A DNA stretch of 64,000 nt, taken from the NCBI RefSeq assembly GCF_030053135.1, contig NZ_CP125651.1, positions 248,001 to 312,000 on the forward strand. The letters run 5' to 3'. The translations under genes were made by a program, and so were the position numbers. Each line of letters opens with the position of its first letter. Position 1 is the stretch's first letter. Of the stretch, positions 26,852 to 36,128 are shown piece by piece. This DNA comes from Rhizobium sp. BT04. GTDB lineage: Bacteria > Pseudomonadota > Alphaproteobacteria > Rhizobiales > Rhizobiaceae. Below the pieces are notes generated by a model. That model saw only the letters and a program-made list of their open reading frames with translations, did not search any database and was not told the DNA's origin.

Positions 26852-28438
26852 TCACAAAGCCTGTCGTTGAAGGGTTTCATCGGAATGCAGCTGGCGCAGA
26901 ACATGTTTCTGCACCTTGCCGGAGGCGGTGCGAGGAATGGTCTCGACGAAGAGGATGCGTGCCGGGCGTTTGAAGGCTGCGAGCCGTGCCGCGCAATGGC
27001 CGGCGATCTCCTCGCCCGTCGCCACAGCGCCCGGCCGCAGCACGATATAGGCGATGCCGCATTCGCCCCACCTGGTGTCGGGAATACCGACGACGGCGAC
27101 ATCGAGAATATCGGGATGGCTGACGAGTGCGGCTTCGACCTCGGCGGGATAAACATTCTCGCCGCCACTGATGTACATGTCCTTCAGCCGGTCGACGATG
27201 CGATAGAAGCCGTTGGCTTCGCGCCGGCCGAGATCGCCGGTGCGGTACCAGCCGTCGGTGAAGGCGGCGGCGGTTTCCCCGGGCTTGTTCCAGTAGCCTG
27301 GTGTCACCGCCGGCCCGCGCAGCCACAGTTCACCGATCTCGCCATCATCGACCTCACGACCGTCTTTGTTGACGATGCGAATGTCGAGCAACGGCGCGGG
27401 TAGACCGACGCTGCCGGGATTGTCCTGCACCGCGCGCCGGTCGATCGGCACATGCAGCACCGTTCCGGCCTCGCTCATGCCATAGCCGTTGACCAGCGCA
27501 ACGCCGTCGTCGAGATAACTTTCGATCAGCGCCTGCGTCAGCGGCGCGCCGCCGACGAAGAGCGCGTGCAGGCCGGAAAGAGCCGCAGCGCTATAGGCGG
27601 CATCGCCACGCAAGGCGAGCGCGATCTGCGGCACCGCGAAATAATGGGTGATGGCGCGCTGCCGGTCGGCAAGGGCTGCGAGCGTTCGCGCCGGCGTGAA
27701 GCGGTCGGAGACGACGAGCGCGCCGCCCAGCATCAAGGTGGTGCGCGCCACCGCAATCAGCCCGATCGTATGGAAGAACGGCAGATCGCACAAAGCGACG
27801 GTTTCAGGCCCGATCTCGCCGACAAAGGAGAAATTGACGGCGGCAAAGAAGGCATTGCGGCGGGTGATGACGACGCCCTTCGGCTGTCCCGTCGTGCCCG
27901 ACGTGTAGAGAAGGACGCAGGCTCCATCGGCGTCGGCGGGCACCGGTCCGGCCGGAAGGCTGGCCTCGATCCGGGCGGCGAGCCCGGCCGGACCGCCTGA
28001 TGTCGACATCACTGCCATCGCGGGATCGGCGTCCGCAAGGCGCGCCACGTCAGCCGAAAACTCCTCGTCGTGGACCAGGAGCGCCGGCGCGCAATCGGCA
28101 AGGATCGGCCGAAGCTCGGCGGCGTTGAGGCGCCAGTTGAGCGGAACGTAGATGGCGCCGGCACGCTGGCAGGCAAAGGCAAGCACGATCGAATCGATCG
28201 AATTGCGCGCCAGCATGGCGACCCGCGCCCGATCCCGCCGCACTCCGAGCACACCGGTCAGGAGGCCGGTGCAGCGGGCGATCCGCGCATCGAGTTCGGC
28301 ATAGGTGAGCTGTCGGCCGGTGGCAATCTCGAACAGAGCCTGACGATCCGGTGCGACGCCGGCGCGGTAGAGGATCGGATCATCCTTCATCAGTCCGCAA
28401 TCTGCCGACGAAGCCACCCCGGAAAAGGAACGCGCCAT
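26852..28438 (-). CDS. fcs: Feruloyl-CoA synthetase (acyl-CoA ligase)
   Basis: A 528-residue adenylate-forming ligase. It has the P-loop LLYTSGTTGQPKGVV, the A5-type NGYGMSEAGTV, the hinge region WYRTGDLGRREANGFYRIVD and the C-terminal Lys motif RTASGKVQKH. The expected reaction is ferulate (or p-coumarate/caffeate) plus CoA and ATP to the CoA thioester. The start at 28438 has GGAGGAAATA directly before it; the frame extends 40 codons upstream across the operator, so the longer version is rejected. It is the first gene of the operon and faces the MarR gene. Confidence 0.88.
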   Translation of the reverse strand: MARSFSGVASSADCGLMKDDPILYRAGVAPDRQALFEIATGRQLTYAELDARIARCTGLLTGVLGVRRDRARVAMLARNSIDSIVLAFACQRAGAIYVPLNWRLNAAELRPILADCAPALLVHDEEFSADVARLADADPAMAVMSTSGGPAGLAARIEASLPAGPVPADADGACVLLYTSGTTGQPKGVVITRRNAFFAAVNFSFVGEIGPETVALCDLPFFHTIGLIAVARTTLMLGGALVVSDRFTPARTLAALADRQRAITHYFAVPQIALALRGDAAYSAAALSGLHALFVGGAPLTQALIESYLDDGVALVNGYGMSEAGTVLHVPIDRRAVQDNPGSVGLPAPLLDIRIVNKDGREVDDGEIGELWLRGPAVTPGYWNKPGETAAAFTDGWYRTGDLGRREANGFYRIVDRLKDMYISGGENVYPAEVEAALVSHPDILDVAVVGIPDTRWGECGIAYIVLRPGAVATGEEIAGHCAARLAAFKRPARILFVETIPRTASGKVQKHVLRQLHSDETLQRQAL

Positions 28439-28482
28439 TATTTCCTCCCATGCCCGTTGCTCCCACAACAGGCACCAAATTT

Positions 28483-28497
28483 GTATGTAACACATAC
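28483..28497. promoter_or_regulatory. MarR-type operator upstream of fcs
   Basis: GTATGT-AAC-ACATAC is a 15-base inverted repeat 45 bases upstream of the fcs start, in the divergent region between fcs and the MarR gene. TATGTxxxACATA-like dyads of this size are usual for MarR proteins. The MarR protein next door is the likely ligand-sensitive repressor. Confidence 0.6.
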
Positions 28498-28636
28498 TAA
28501 TATCTTTTCTCGGAGATGCAAGAGCCGTTTGCGGCATTCCACTCATCCGGACGGGCACGGGAGAAATCGAGACCGGCGATATTGACTAACCCGCTGATTT
28601 TGATGGTTATGGCGCCTGAACCAGGCGAGACAAACA

Positions 28637-29122
28637 ATGACCAAGCAAGCACCGCAGGACGATGTCGAGGGCGAAGAGGCGCCCGTAACACCGCCGCTCG
28701 ACGTCGGCCGGCTCGGCGATCTCTTGGGTTTTCATCTACGCATGGCGCATGTCGCGATCTATCGCGACTTCGCCGACACCATGGAGGCGCTGGCGCTGAC
28801 GCAGAAACAGTTCGCAGTGATGGAGCTGCTTGCGGTCAATACCGGGGCATCGCAGATCGACCTGGCCAATACGCTCGGCACTGATCGCGCGACCATGATG
28901 GCCCTCGTCAATCGGCTGGCAGCCCGCGACCTGATCGAGCGCCGGCCTTCCCAGGCAGACCGCCGCCGCCAGGAACTTCATCTGACCGAGGCGGGACGCG
29001 CCATGCTCGCACAGGCGCGCAAGCTGATCGACACGCACGAGCAGCGTTTCATCGACCTGTTTTCGCGCGATGAGATGGATGCGCTGCTGGCTGCGCTGAA
29101 GCGAATCTATAAGATAAACTGA
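28637..29122 (+). CDS. MarR family regulator of the hydroxycinnamate operon
   Basis: A 161-residue MarR protein. The winged helix occupies about residues 55-120 (LTQKQFAVMELLAV, QIDLANTLGTDRATMMALVN, wing with RRPSQADRRRQELHLTEAG), with dimerisation helices at both ends. It is divergent from fcs. Known relatives beside fcs/ech genes respond to hydroxycinnamoyl-CoA thioesters, so a feruloyl-CoA-relieved repressor is inferred. The ribosome site before the ATG is weak. Confidence 0.9.
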   Translation: MTKQAPQDDVEGEEAPVTPPLDVGRLGDLLGFHLRMAHVAIYRDFADTMEALALTQKQFAVMELLAVNTGASQIDLANTLGTDRATMMALVNRLAARDLIERRPSQADRRRQELHLTEAGRAMLAQARKLIDTHEQRFIDLFSRDEMDALLAALKRIYKIN

Positions 29123-29526
29123 AACCGGTTTTCGCTTTTCCCGGCGGGCCTGGGTTCAGACCCCACTTGCAGCAGAGAAGCATCATGAGCGCTCCCGGCT
29201 CAAACCGGTCATAGGCTTCGAAGAAACTTAAATTTTCCGCGACATCTCATGGATGAGAAGATGCCCGATTGGTTCCCGATTCACGAATTCCGCCTGTAAA
29301 GCGCGCCCCTTGTCAGACCGACATCGGCCGTTAGCTCGTCCATTGCACGTCAGCCTCACTTTCGCGGCTGATCCAGGCGTTCTCCGGATGTCAACGCCGC
29401 TGGCACGGGAGATACGGCCGTAATTGCCCTTTTTCGCCGGACAAGTGTCGGCATTGGCTTCGCTTACTCGTCTTTACAACGTGGCTCCATTCGACGGGCC
29501 AGGGTGTAGAACGACAGGAGGCCGAA
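29123..29526. other. Gap between the hydroxycinnamate regulator and the SMP-30 gene
   Basis: About 400 bases with no gene I can support. Open frames here on either strand lack start signals and resemble nothing known. It should contain the promoter of the SMP-30 gene. I saw no clear palindrome or terminator. Confidence 0.5.
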
Positions 29527-30327
29527 ATGAACAGGACAAGGGTTCGGTTGGAAGACCGGGGGCTGGTCGAATGCCCACGATGGCATGACGGCGAGCTGTG
29601 GTTCGCGGATTGGACAAGCGGCGAAATCCTCACCTTGAGCGAGCACGGAACTGTCGGGGTGGCGACAACCGCGAAAGCCCCGCCCCTGTCATTCGACTTC
29701 GGACCACAGGGCGACATGTACGTCATCGAGTCCGGGGCATCGCATTTGCTGCGGTTCAACGGCTCCGGACTTGAACAGTTCGCCGAATTGGGAGCGGTTG
29801 GCTGGAACGAGATCGTGATCGATCCGCAAGGCCGTATCTACGTCAACGGACCCGCGATCCTGCTGATACATCCCGACGGGACGGTCGAAACACAAGCGGA
29901 AGGCTTTCAGTTTCCGAACGGAATGGCTCTCTCTCCGGACGGACGTACACTGGTTTGCGCCGAAAGCTGGGCGAAACGGCTGACATCGTTTGACGTCGCC
30001 GCCGACGGGAAACTCTCCCATCGAAGGGTTTGGGCCGATCTTCCCGGGCCGCCCGATGGCATATGCTTCGACGCTGACGGCGCGATCTGGTACGCCGACG
30101 TACCCAATGCCTGCTGCCGCAGGGTTCGTGAAGGCGGCGCGCTACTCGATGAAGTGCAGCTTGATCGCGGCGCATTCGCCTGCATGCTGGGCGGACCTGA
30201 TCGAACCACCCTCTACATAACTGCCGCCAAATGGTTCGGGATGGACAAGATGGACCAGATGGGCGGGACTGGCCAGCTCTTGTCCGTCGAGGTCGAGACA
30301 GCCGGGGCGGGATGGCCCCACGGCTAG
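29527..30327 (+). CDS. SMP-30/gluconolactonase/LRE family protein
   Basis: A 266-residue beta-propeller of the SMP-30/gluconolactonase family, usually metal-dependent lactonases. Family features include GLVECPRWHDGELWFADW near the start with the metal-binding Glu, FPNGMALSPDGRTLVCAESW in the middle, and DLPGPPDGICFDADGAIWYAD, which carries the Asn/Asp metal ligands. AGGAGG precedes the ATG. A short stem CGGCTAG/CTAGCCG spans the stop codon (30321-30341). The substrate is unknown; the nearest neighbours do not form an obvious sugar pathway with it. Confidence 0.88.
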   Translation: MNRTRVRLEDRGLVECPRWHDGELWFADWTSGEILTLSEHGTVGVATTAKAPPLSFDFGPQGDMYVIESGASHLLRFNGSGLEQFAELGAVGWNEIVIDPQGRIYVNGPAILLIHPDGTVETQAEGFQFPNGMALSPDGRTLVCAESWAKRLTSFDVAADGKLSHRRVWADLPGPPDGICFDADGAIWYADVPNACCRRVREGGALLDEVQLDRGAFACMLGGPDRTTLYITAAKWFGMDKMDQMGGTGQLLSVEVETAGAGWPHG

Positions 30328-30434
30328 TCGGCATCTAGCCGCATCGAGACACAATCGAGGCGCATCGCAGGCTCTTCGAGGCCCGCTTCGAAGCATTGGA
30401 CGAAAGCATCAGCTAAATGAAACGGGAGGAAGTG

Positions 30435-30938
30435 ATGAATCAGCAAGTTTACAGTGCAGGTGGTGCTGAGAATCGCACGTCAGCCGAGCGCAGAGGGGAT
30501 CGCGAACTCGTCGTAACGCGGGCCTTCGATGCGCCGCCGAGCACGGTTTACAGGGCGTGGAGCCAGCCCGAGCTCTTCCAGCGCTGGTGGGTGCCAAAAT
30601 CGGCATCCGGCGTTTCGCTCGTATCGTGTGAGATGGACGTCCGTACCGGCGGCAAATATCGGCTGGAATTCGGCGCCGGCGGTTCGGACACCATGGCCTT
30701 CTATGGCAAGTATCTCGAGGTGGTGCCGAACGAGCGCATCGTCTGGACCAACGACGAGGGCGAAGAGGGCGCGATAACGACCGTGACCTTCGAGGACCAA
30801 GGCGGGAGGACACTCGTGAAGTTCCACGAGGTCTATCCGTCCAGGGAGGCGCTTGAAGAAGCACTACAGGGCTCGGCGGCTGCATTGCCGGAGCAGTTCG
30901 AGCAGCTCGACGAATTGCTTTCCAGCAAAGGTGAGTAG
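30435..30938 (+). CDS. SRPBCC (AHSA1-type START-like) domain protein
   Basis: A 167-residue protein of the Aha1/AHSA1 C-terminal-like SRPBCC family. It has the typical opening VVTRAFDAPPSTVYRAWSQP, the core WWVPKSASGVSL, the strand FYGKYLEVVPNERIVWTNDE and the C-terminal helix after FHEVYPSREALEEAL. These proteins have a deep hydrophobic pocket and mostly unknown ligands. The ATG at 30435 has GGGAGGAAG directly upstream and is preferred to an ATG 18 bases earlier. No partner gene is evident. Confidence 0.85.
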   Translation: MNQQVYSAGGAENRTSAERRGDRELVVTRAFDAPPSTVYRAWSQPELFQRWWVPKSASGVSLVSCEMDVRTGGKYRLEFGAGGSDTMAFYGKYLEVVPNERIVWTNDEGEEGAITTVTFEDQGGRTLVKFHEVYPSREALEEALQGSAAALPEQFEQLDELLSSKGE

Positions 30939-31272
30939 CGCGGGTCGGGAAACTCGCCTCGAGCGAACCTCTGCTCTTGGGAGGTGACTCCACCGGCCTT
31001 TCCGGCCGGAGCCGGGGCGCAAAGCAGCCTTATCTCTGGACAACGAAAAAGTCCGCTTAGGGGCGGAAAGCCGTCGGTCGGCTTCCGGGCTCCGATTTTC
31101 GAAAGCAGCCCTTGAGCCCGGCGGGCGCGTGATCTGACGCGAAGTGGACGTCCGATCGCCCTCGGCCGAACGCACGCGCCGGCGCCCCCTTCGTAAGTCC
31201 GAAATCCTTGGTTTCAGTTCCATCATTTCAGCTATAAGGTGGGAGCCATCGCCCCAAGGGGATTCAAGGCCA
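30939..31272. other. Gap with a short GC hairpin
   Basis: A non-coding stretch of about 330 bases. CCGGCC-TTTCC-GGCCGG (30993-31009) forms a six-pair stem 55 bases after the SRPBCC gene, without a U-tract. It may act as a weak 3' end. Nothing else is recognisable. Confidence 0.4.
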
Positions 31273-31872
31273 ATGCCCCCAGAGAAGAAGGACCGTTCGC
31301 CTGTTGCGCTGGAACAGCGCGACATAAGCGCCGACCAGCGCATGTTCTCACCTTCCGTTGCGCGAAATTCGGCGCCGATCGTCGCGGTCCTAAAACGTGT
31401 CCTTCCAACACGTGGCGCCGTGCTGGAGATTGGATGCGGGACCGGCGAGCACGCCGTGTGTTTTGCGGGAGCAATGCCCAACCTCACCTGGCAGCCGAGC
31501 GATCCGGATGTCGACGCCCGCACCAGCACGTCTAGCTGGATCAAATTCGCAGGGCTGAAGAATGTGCTGGCACCGCGGGATATTGATGTGTGCTCAGGAC
31601 AATGGGGCGTCGAACAAACGGGGCATTTCGACGCCATCGTGTCGATCAATATGATCCATATCGCGCCATGGGCGGCAAGCTTAGGATTGTTCGCAGGAGC
31701 TGGCCGTTTGCTTCACACTGGTGGGCTTCTTCTTCTCTACGGCCCGTTCATGCGCGACGGCGCACACAACGCCCCCTCGAACGCTGCTTTCGACGCGGCT
31801 CTAAAGGAGCGGAACCCATCCTGGGGTGTGCGTGATATCGCTGATCTTGAACAAGTGGGTGAGACCGCTTGA
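31273..31872 (+). CDS. DUF938 family SAM-dependent methyltransferase-like protein, cut by in-frame TGA
   Basis: The frame encodes 199 residues of a DUF938 protein, a class I methyltransferase-like family. It shows RMFSPSVARNSAPIVAVL, the SAM motif VLEIGCGTGEHAVCFAG, WQPSDPDVDARTSTSSW and FDAIVSINMIHIAPW. The frame stops at TGA (31870-31872), but the same frame continues after it with LNLRETIEMPTNNMLLVFSS, which is the conserved C-terminal strand pair of the family, and ends at 31944. The expected Gly codon (GGA) has evidently become TGA. The product therefore lacks its last 20 or so residues and is probably inactive. Confidence 0.75.
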   Translation: MPPEKKDRSPVALEQRDISADQRMFSPSVARNSAPIVAVLKRVLPTRGAVLEIGCGTGEHAVCFAGAMPNLTWQPSDPDVDARTSTSSWIKFAGLKNVLAPRDIDVCSGQWGVEQTGHFDAIVSINMIHIAPWAASLGLFAGAGRLLHTGGLLLLYGPFMRDGAHNAPSNAAFDAALKERNPSWGVRDIADLEQVGETA

Positions 31873-32154
31873 CTTAATCTCCGCGAGACGATCGAGATGC
31901 CTACCAACAATATGTTGCTGGTCTTCTCCAGCGGTGGTGCCTGAACGACAAGCGGGCGCGAAAGAGACGTGGGCCTATAGCAGCATTCGGCCCCTTTGCT
32001 GCCGTACGAGGTCGATCCGAGGAACGTGCGGTATGTGCTAGAATGCGGCCCGAAGGCGGAATGCGACCGACGCACTGCGGGGGGCGGTGTGATCGTACCG
32101 GAATTCGCGCGACCGAGAGCCGACGTTGTGCTGTTGAAAGGGGAGACGAGGACG

Positions 32155-33264
32155 ATGCCGACACCACAGCAACCCAGTCTGATAGTGCGACAGAAATCCC
32201 CACCGAATATCGAGTTTCCGTTTGCGTCGCTCTCCGATTGGCTGATCCCAACCGAGCAGTTCTTCGTGCGAAACCATTTCCCGTCGCCGGAACTCGATGC
32301 GCGAGACTGGAGATTGCGCGTTGGAGGGGCGGTGGAGCGGCCGATCGAACTTGACCTCGACAGCATCAAGGCGATGCGAAGCACGACTTTATCAGCCGTC
32401 GTAGAGTGCGCAGGGAACGGGCGCGTCTACTATGAGCCGCCGAAGGAGGGGTTGCAGTGGCAGAACGGAGCCGTCGGCAATGCCGCCTGGACAGGTGTTC
32501 TTCTGCGCGAGATTTTGGAAATGGCGGGCGTTAAGCCAACCGCATGTGAGGTTCTGCTCGCAGGCGCCGATAGCGGCGTCGTCGACACGAACAAGAAAAC
32601 GGCTTCTCCCGGCCCCATCGCTTTTGCGCGTAGTTTACCGCTTGAGAAGGCCATCGCTGACAGCACGATCCTTGCCTATTCGATGAACGAGGAGCCGTTG
32701 ACGCGCGATCACGGCTACCCGCTACGCGCGGTCGTGGGCGGCTGGTTCGGCATGGCCTGGGTCAAGTGGATCACTGATATCACGGTTGTGGAGCAACCGT
32801 TCCTTGGCTACTGGCAGGCGCGCGACTATTTCCGTTGGGAGCGCAGCCTCGGGGAACCCAGGCTGGTCCCCCTTGCGGAGATGGAGGTCAAAGCGCAGAT
32901 CGCGCGCCCCGTACAGGGGGCGCGTCTCATCGCCGGCCAACCGTACCGGATTTTCGGAGCCGCCTGGGGCGGAGAGGCTGCTATCCGACAGGTGCAGGTC
33001 TGCACCGGAGATGGCAGGGGCTGGCGCGAGGGAAGGCTCCTCGAAACAGAACGTCCCTTCGCATGGCGCTTGTGGGAGTACATGTGGACCCCTGAAGAAG
33101 TGGGGCGATATATACTGCGATGTCGCGCGATCGATGGGGCGGGGTGCGTGCAGCCCGACCTCCAGCGTTCCGACTGCGAGAGCTACGCGGCCAATTGGAT
33201 CGTTCCGGTGGAGGTTACGGTCGTTCCCGAGCCACAGACATACGAGGAGGAATTCGTCATCTAA
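32155..33264 (+). CDS. Sulfite oxidase-type molybdopterin oxidoreductase
   Basis: A 369-residue protein of the sulfite oxidase family. Residues about 20-230 form the Mo-pterin domain with the single molybdenum-ligating Cys in AVVECAGNGRVYYE and the downstream GYPLRAVVGGWFGMAWVKW. Residues 240-360 form the Mo-co dimerisation domain (YRIFGAAWGGEAAIRQVQVC). It probably oxidises sulfite or a related S-compound. I chose the start at 32155 because of GGGGAGACGAGG just upstream. No Tat or Sec signal is visible, unlike periplasmic SorA-type enzymes, and no cytochrome gene follows. Confidence 0.88.
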   Translation: MPTPQQPSLIVRQKSPPNIEFPFASLSDWLIPTEQFFVRNHFPSPELDARDWRLRVGGAVERPIELDLDSIKAMRSTTLSAVVECAGNGRVYYEPPKEGLQWQNGAVGNAAWTGVLLREILEMAGVKPTACEVLLAGADSGVVDTNKKTASPGPIAFARSLPLEKAIADSTILAYSMNEEPLTRDHGYPLRAVVGGWFGMAWVKWITDITVVEQPFLGYWQARDYFRWERSLGEPRLVPLAEMEVKAQIARPVQGARLIAGQPYRIFGAAWGGEAAIRQVQVCTGDGRGWREGRLLETERPFAWRLWEYMWTPEEVGRYILRCRAIDGAGCVQPDLQRSDCESYAANWIVPVEVTVVPEPQTYEEEFVI

Positions 33265-33552
33265 TCGCCCCGCATGGGGTGGAATGGCGGCTTTTGGCGC
33301 AACTGCGGCCCGCGTTGTCACTGTGTCATGTCCGCTTTGCAGCAACAGCGACGGGTGGCTCTATGAGCATTGTGGGGGCGCATTGCCGCCCGGCAGCATT
33401 GGCAATCGGTCGGTGGTGTCTCTGATCGCATTTCTGCTAAAGCTGGGAAGCAAATTGTCCGCGATGTCACCCACTGCCGGAGTATGAACGGCGCTACGGG
33501 CTGATGGGCATCTCGCTCATCGAGCCTCTTGTCTTGAAGGAGGAGCGCTAGG
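33265..33552. other. Gap with a possible short coding relic
   Basis: About 290 bases between sulfite oxidase and methyltransferase genes. Near its right end one frame reads LPEYERRYGLMGISLIEPLV and then stops at 33551, which has a protein-like composition but no start. It may be the tail of a lost gene. No regulatory palindrome was seen. Confidence 0.3.
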
Positions 33553-34179
33553 ATGGGCACCGACCGGGATACCGTGCGGTCTTATGATACGGTCGCGGCT
33601 GACTACGCTGCAGAGGCTGCGGCGATGCCCGAATGGGTCGCGACAGAGATCGATGTGTTCGTGACCGCGCTGGGTGGCTCGGGCAGAGTGCTGGAGATCG
33701 GAAGCGGCGGCGGGCGCGATGCACTTGAGCTTGAGAAGCGGGGCATTAGCGTCCGGCGCACCGACATTTCGAAGGGTTTCGTCGAACTGCTTCGCGAGGG
33801 TGGCTTCGAGGCCGACCTGTTGGACCCGCTGACCGAAGACTTGGCCGACCCGCAGCGGCCCGGCACGCCGTACGACGGGATCTGGGCCTGTGCCTGCCTG
33901 ATTCACGTCGCGCGCGAGGATTTCGGCACGGTGCTTGGAAAGCTTGCCGAGGCGACCCGGACCGGTGGCCAACTGCACGCCTCGGTTAGAGAGGGCGACG
34001 GCGAGGATGTGTCCACACACGGCAGTCCTGCAGCGCCGCGGCGCTACGTCGAGACGTACTGGCGCGAGTCTACCCTGCGGTCCGCACTCACAGACGCCGG
34101 CTGGATCGTCAGCGAGGTACGTCGGTGCGTCGGAAAGCCCCATGATCGGTGGCTGAGCGTTCGGGCGAGTCGGGCGTGA
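33553..34179 (+). CDS. Class I SAM-dependent methyltransferase
   Basis: A 208-residue methyltransferase. Motif I is VLEIGSGGGRDALELEKRG, then SVRRTDISKGFVELLR, and motif II/III is GIWACACLIHVARED, followed by GGQLHASVREGDGED. The N-terminal RSYDTVAADYAAEA is typical of small-molecule methyltransferases of the Methyltransf_11/25 type. A GGAGGAGCG site precedes the ATG. The substrate cannot be deduced. Confidence 0.88.
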   Translation: MGTDRDTVRSYDTVAADYAAEAAAMPEWVATEIDVFVTALGGSGRVLEIGSGGGRDALELEKRGISVRRTDISKGFVELLREGGFEADLLDPLTEDLADPQRPGTPYDGIWACACLIHVAREDFGTVLGKLAEATRTGGQLHASVREGDGEDVSTHGSPAAPRRYVETYWRESTLRSALTDAGWIVSEVRRCVGKPHDRWLSVRASRA

Positions 34180-34529
34180 CGCACACAGACCTGCGGAAAT
34201 GGCCGGTTGTGGCGCGACTAGGAACTTCAGGTGGTCGTCGCAATGTCTGCTTGCGGGCGAAGGCAAGATCGCCTCTATGGCCGACATGGGGGGCGCAGAC
34301 CGGAAGCACTGATGGCCATCATTGGCTCGAAGCACTCACGGTTTTTTCATTGACCATGTTGCGACGAAGCGATCGGGGATCGTTGGCTGCGGCGCCCTAC
34401 AAATGAACAGTCCAAGTCGCTTGGGCAGTAGGCAGCTCCGAGCCTATAGATTTCTATTGGGAAACTCCCGTGTTATGATCGCGGTCCTGGCGTCGTCCGC
34501 CGTGGGTTCTGCGCACGGAGACCTGTCTA
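34180..34529. other. Gap upstream of the class III cyclase gene
   Basis: About 350 bases with no supported gene. It should contain the promoter of the cyclase gene. I see no strong inverted repeat. Confidence 0.45.
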
Positions 34530-35936
34530 ATGAGCGAAGTGGACGTCCTTTTTGCCGCCCTGCGACAGGCCGCTGACCCGCAGACGGTTGACTGCATCGA
34601 AAACGTCGTCAGGCATGGCTCGGATCGCGATCTCAATCGCATCAATGCGCTCGCCTTCGCCGGCAAGCATCATCTCGATGAAGAGAAAACCATCGCAGCG
34701 CTTCTGCATGCCGCCCGCATCGGCGCGTTCGAGATGACCTGGAATGTGCTTTGCCCGGGATGCGGCGGCGTCCTTGACAGCGGCGCAACCCTCAAAGGGG
34801 TCTCCCAGGAGACGTACCATTGCGCGCTCTGCGCAGCCGGATACGAGCCGACGCTCGACGAGATGGTCGAGGTAACATTCACGGTCAGCCCGCGCGTGCG
34901 CAGGATTGCCGCCCACGACCCCGATCTCCTGCCTCCGCTCGAGTACTACCGCCAAATCTTCTTCAGCTCCGGTGTCGATTTGCCGGAGGACCTGGAAGCG
35001 AGGTTTTCACGCATCCAGCTGGAGATGATCGAGTTGGCTCCGGGCGAGAAGGCTTTCGTCTCCCTGCAACTGCCGGCGCAATTCGTCATCATCTTCGATG
35101 CGGTCACCCACTCGGCGCAGTTCATCGACGTGAAGGGCGAGCCCACCGACGAACGTCAAACCCTCTCGATGGTCATCAGCCGAACGCATGCGCTGAACGA
35201 AACGCTGACCCTTCGGCCCGGTCTGCTGCGGCTCACCCTCGAAAACCACACCGATCGCAGGGTGGTACCGAACGTCTGTATCGCAGGAGATGACCTGCAC
35301 GACCTGTTGGGCCGCAGGCGGCCTTTTCTGACAGCCAAGCGCCTGCTGACCAATCAGAGCTTCCGCGACATCTACCGGACCGATACGCTCGACGTCGACC
35401 AGCGCCTCAAGATCACCAGCCTGACTTTCCTCTTCACCGACTTGAGGGGCTCGACCGCGCTCTACGAGCGCGTCGGAGATCTTGCCGCTTTCGATCTGGT
35501 GCGGGCGCATTTCAGGGTTCTGCACGAGATCGTCGCCACGGAGGCCGGAGCGGTGGTCAAGACCATCGGCGATGCCGTGATGGCGACCTTTCCGAGCCCG
35601 GACCGCGCGGTGGCGGCTGCACTCAGGATGCGCGAGGCGATGCTTCGGTTGAATGCCGAACACGGTAGCGACGATCTTCTGCTGAAGATCGGCATCCATG
35701 AAGGCCCTTGCCTTGCCGTCAACCTGAACGACCGGCAGGACTATTTCGGCCAGACCGTCAACATTGCCTCCCGCGTCCAGGGCCTTGCCGATCCCAATGT
35801 GATCATGACGACCGAGGCGATCGTCGGCGATGCCCAGGTTTCGGAGATCCTGCGCGACAGCGGCATCACATCGGCCTCGCGGATGGCGGAACTTCAGGGC
35901 ATCGGCAGAGAGGTCAGAATTTTCGCCCTGTCCTGA
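34530..35936 (+). CDS. Class III adenylate/guanylate cyclase with N-terminal zinc-ribbon/DUF5939 part
   Basis: A 468-residue signalling enzyme. The first 270 residues are a DUF5939-like region. It contains a probable zinc ribbon (CPGCG at about 75-79 and CALC at about 98-101) and a beta-rich section. The class III cyclase domain covers about 295-468, with SLTFLFTDLRGSTALYERVG (metal-binding Asp), VVKTIGDAVMATFPSP and the C-terminal VNIASRVQGLADPNVIMTTE. It should make cAMP or cGMP. The final 100 codons are duplicated in a broken form at 38360-38661, on the other side of the protease gene. Confidence 0.9.
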   Translation: MSEVDVLFAALRQAADPQTVDCIENVVRHGSDRDLNRINALAFAGKHHLDEEKTIAALLHAARIGAFEMTWNVLCPGCGGVLDSGATLKGVSQETYHCALCAAGYEPTLDEMVEVTFTVSPRVRRIAAHDPDLLPPLEYYRQIFFSSGVDLPEDLEARFSRIQLEMIELAPGEKAFVSLQLPAQFVIIFDAVTHSAQFIDVKGEPTDERQTLSMVISRTHALNETLTLRPGLLRLTLENHTDRRVVPNVCIAGDDLHDLLGRRRPFLTAKRLLTNQSFRDIYRTDTLDVDQRLKITSLTFLFTDLRGSTALYERVGDLAAFDLVRAHFRVLHEIVATEAGAVVKTIGDAVMATFPSPDRAVAAALRMREAMLRLNAEHGSDDLLLKIGIHEGPCLAVNLNDRQDYFGQTVNIASRVQGLADPNVIMTTEAIVGDAQVSEILRDSGITSASRMAELQGIGREVRIFALS

Positions 35937-36128
35937 GCTTCCACTGTTCTTCGCGCGCATTGCAGCCCGGCATGAACATCGGTGCAGGCCGCGCCTGCCG
36001 GCGAAGGCCGACAGGAAGCCCACATGCCGAAGGAGTGACCGGGCCACGTGGCCGCGGCATTCCCTCGGCAATCCTACGGCTGCGAAAACATGATCAAAGC
36101 TGCGCTCGCCGTTGCGCCGGCCAGATGG

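Noticed and set aside
29400..29420. TGGCACGG resembling a sigma-54 -24 element
   Set aside because: The matching TTGC of the -12 element is not at the required spacing.
31870..31872. TGA read as selenocysteine in the DUF938 gene
   Set aside because: The family has Gly or another small residue there, no selenocysteine element is visible after the codon, and no selenoprotein of this family is known to me.
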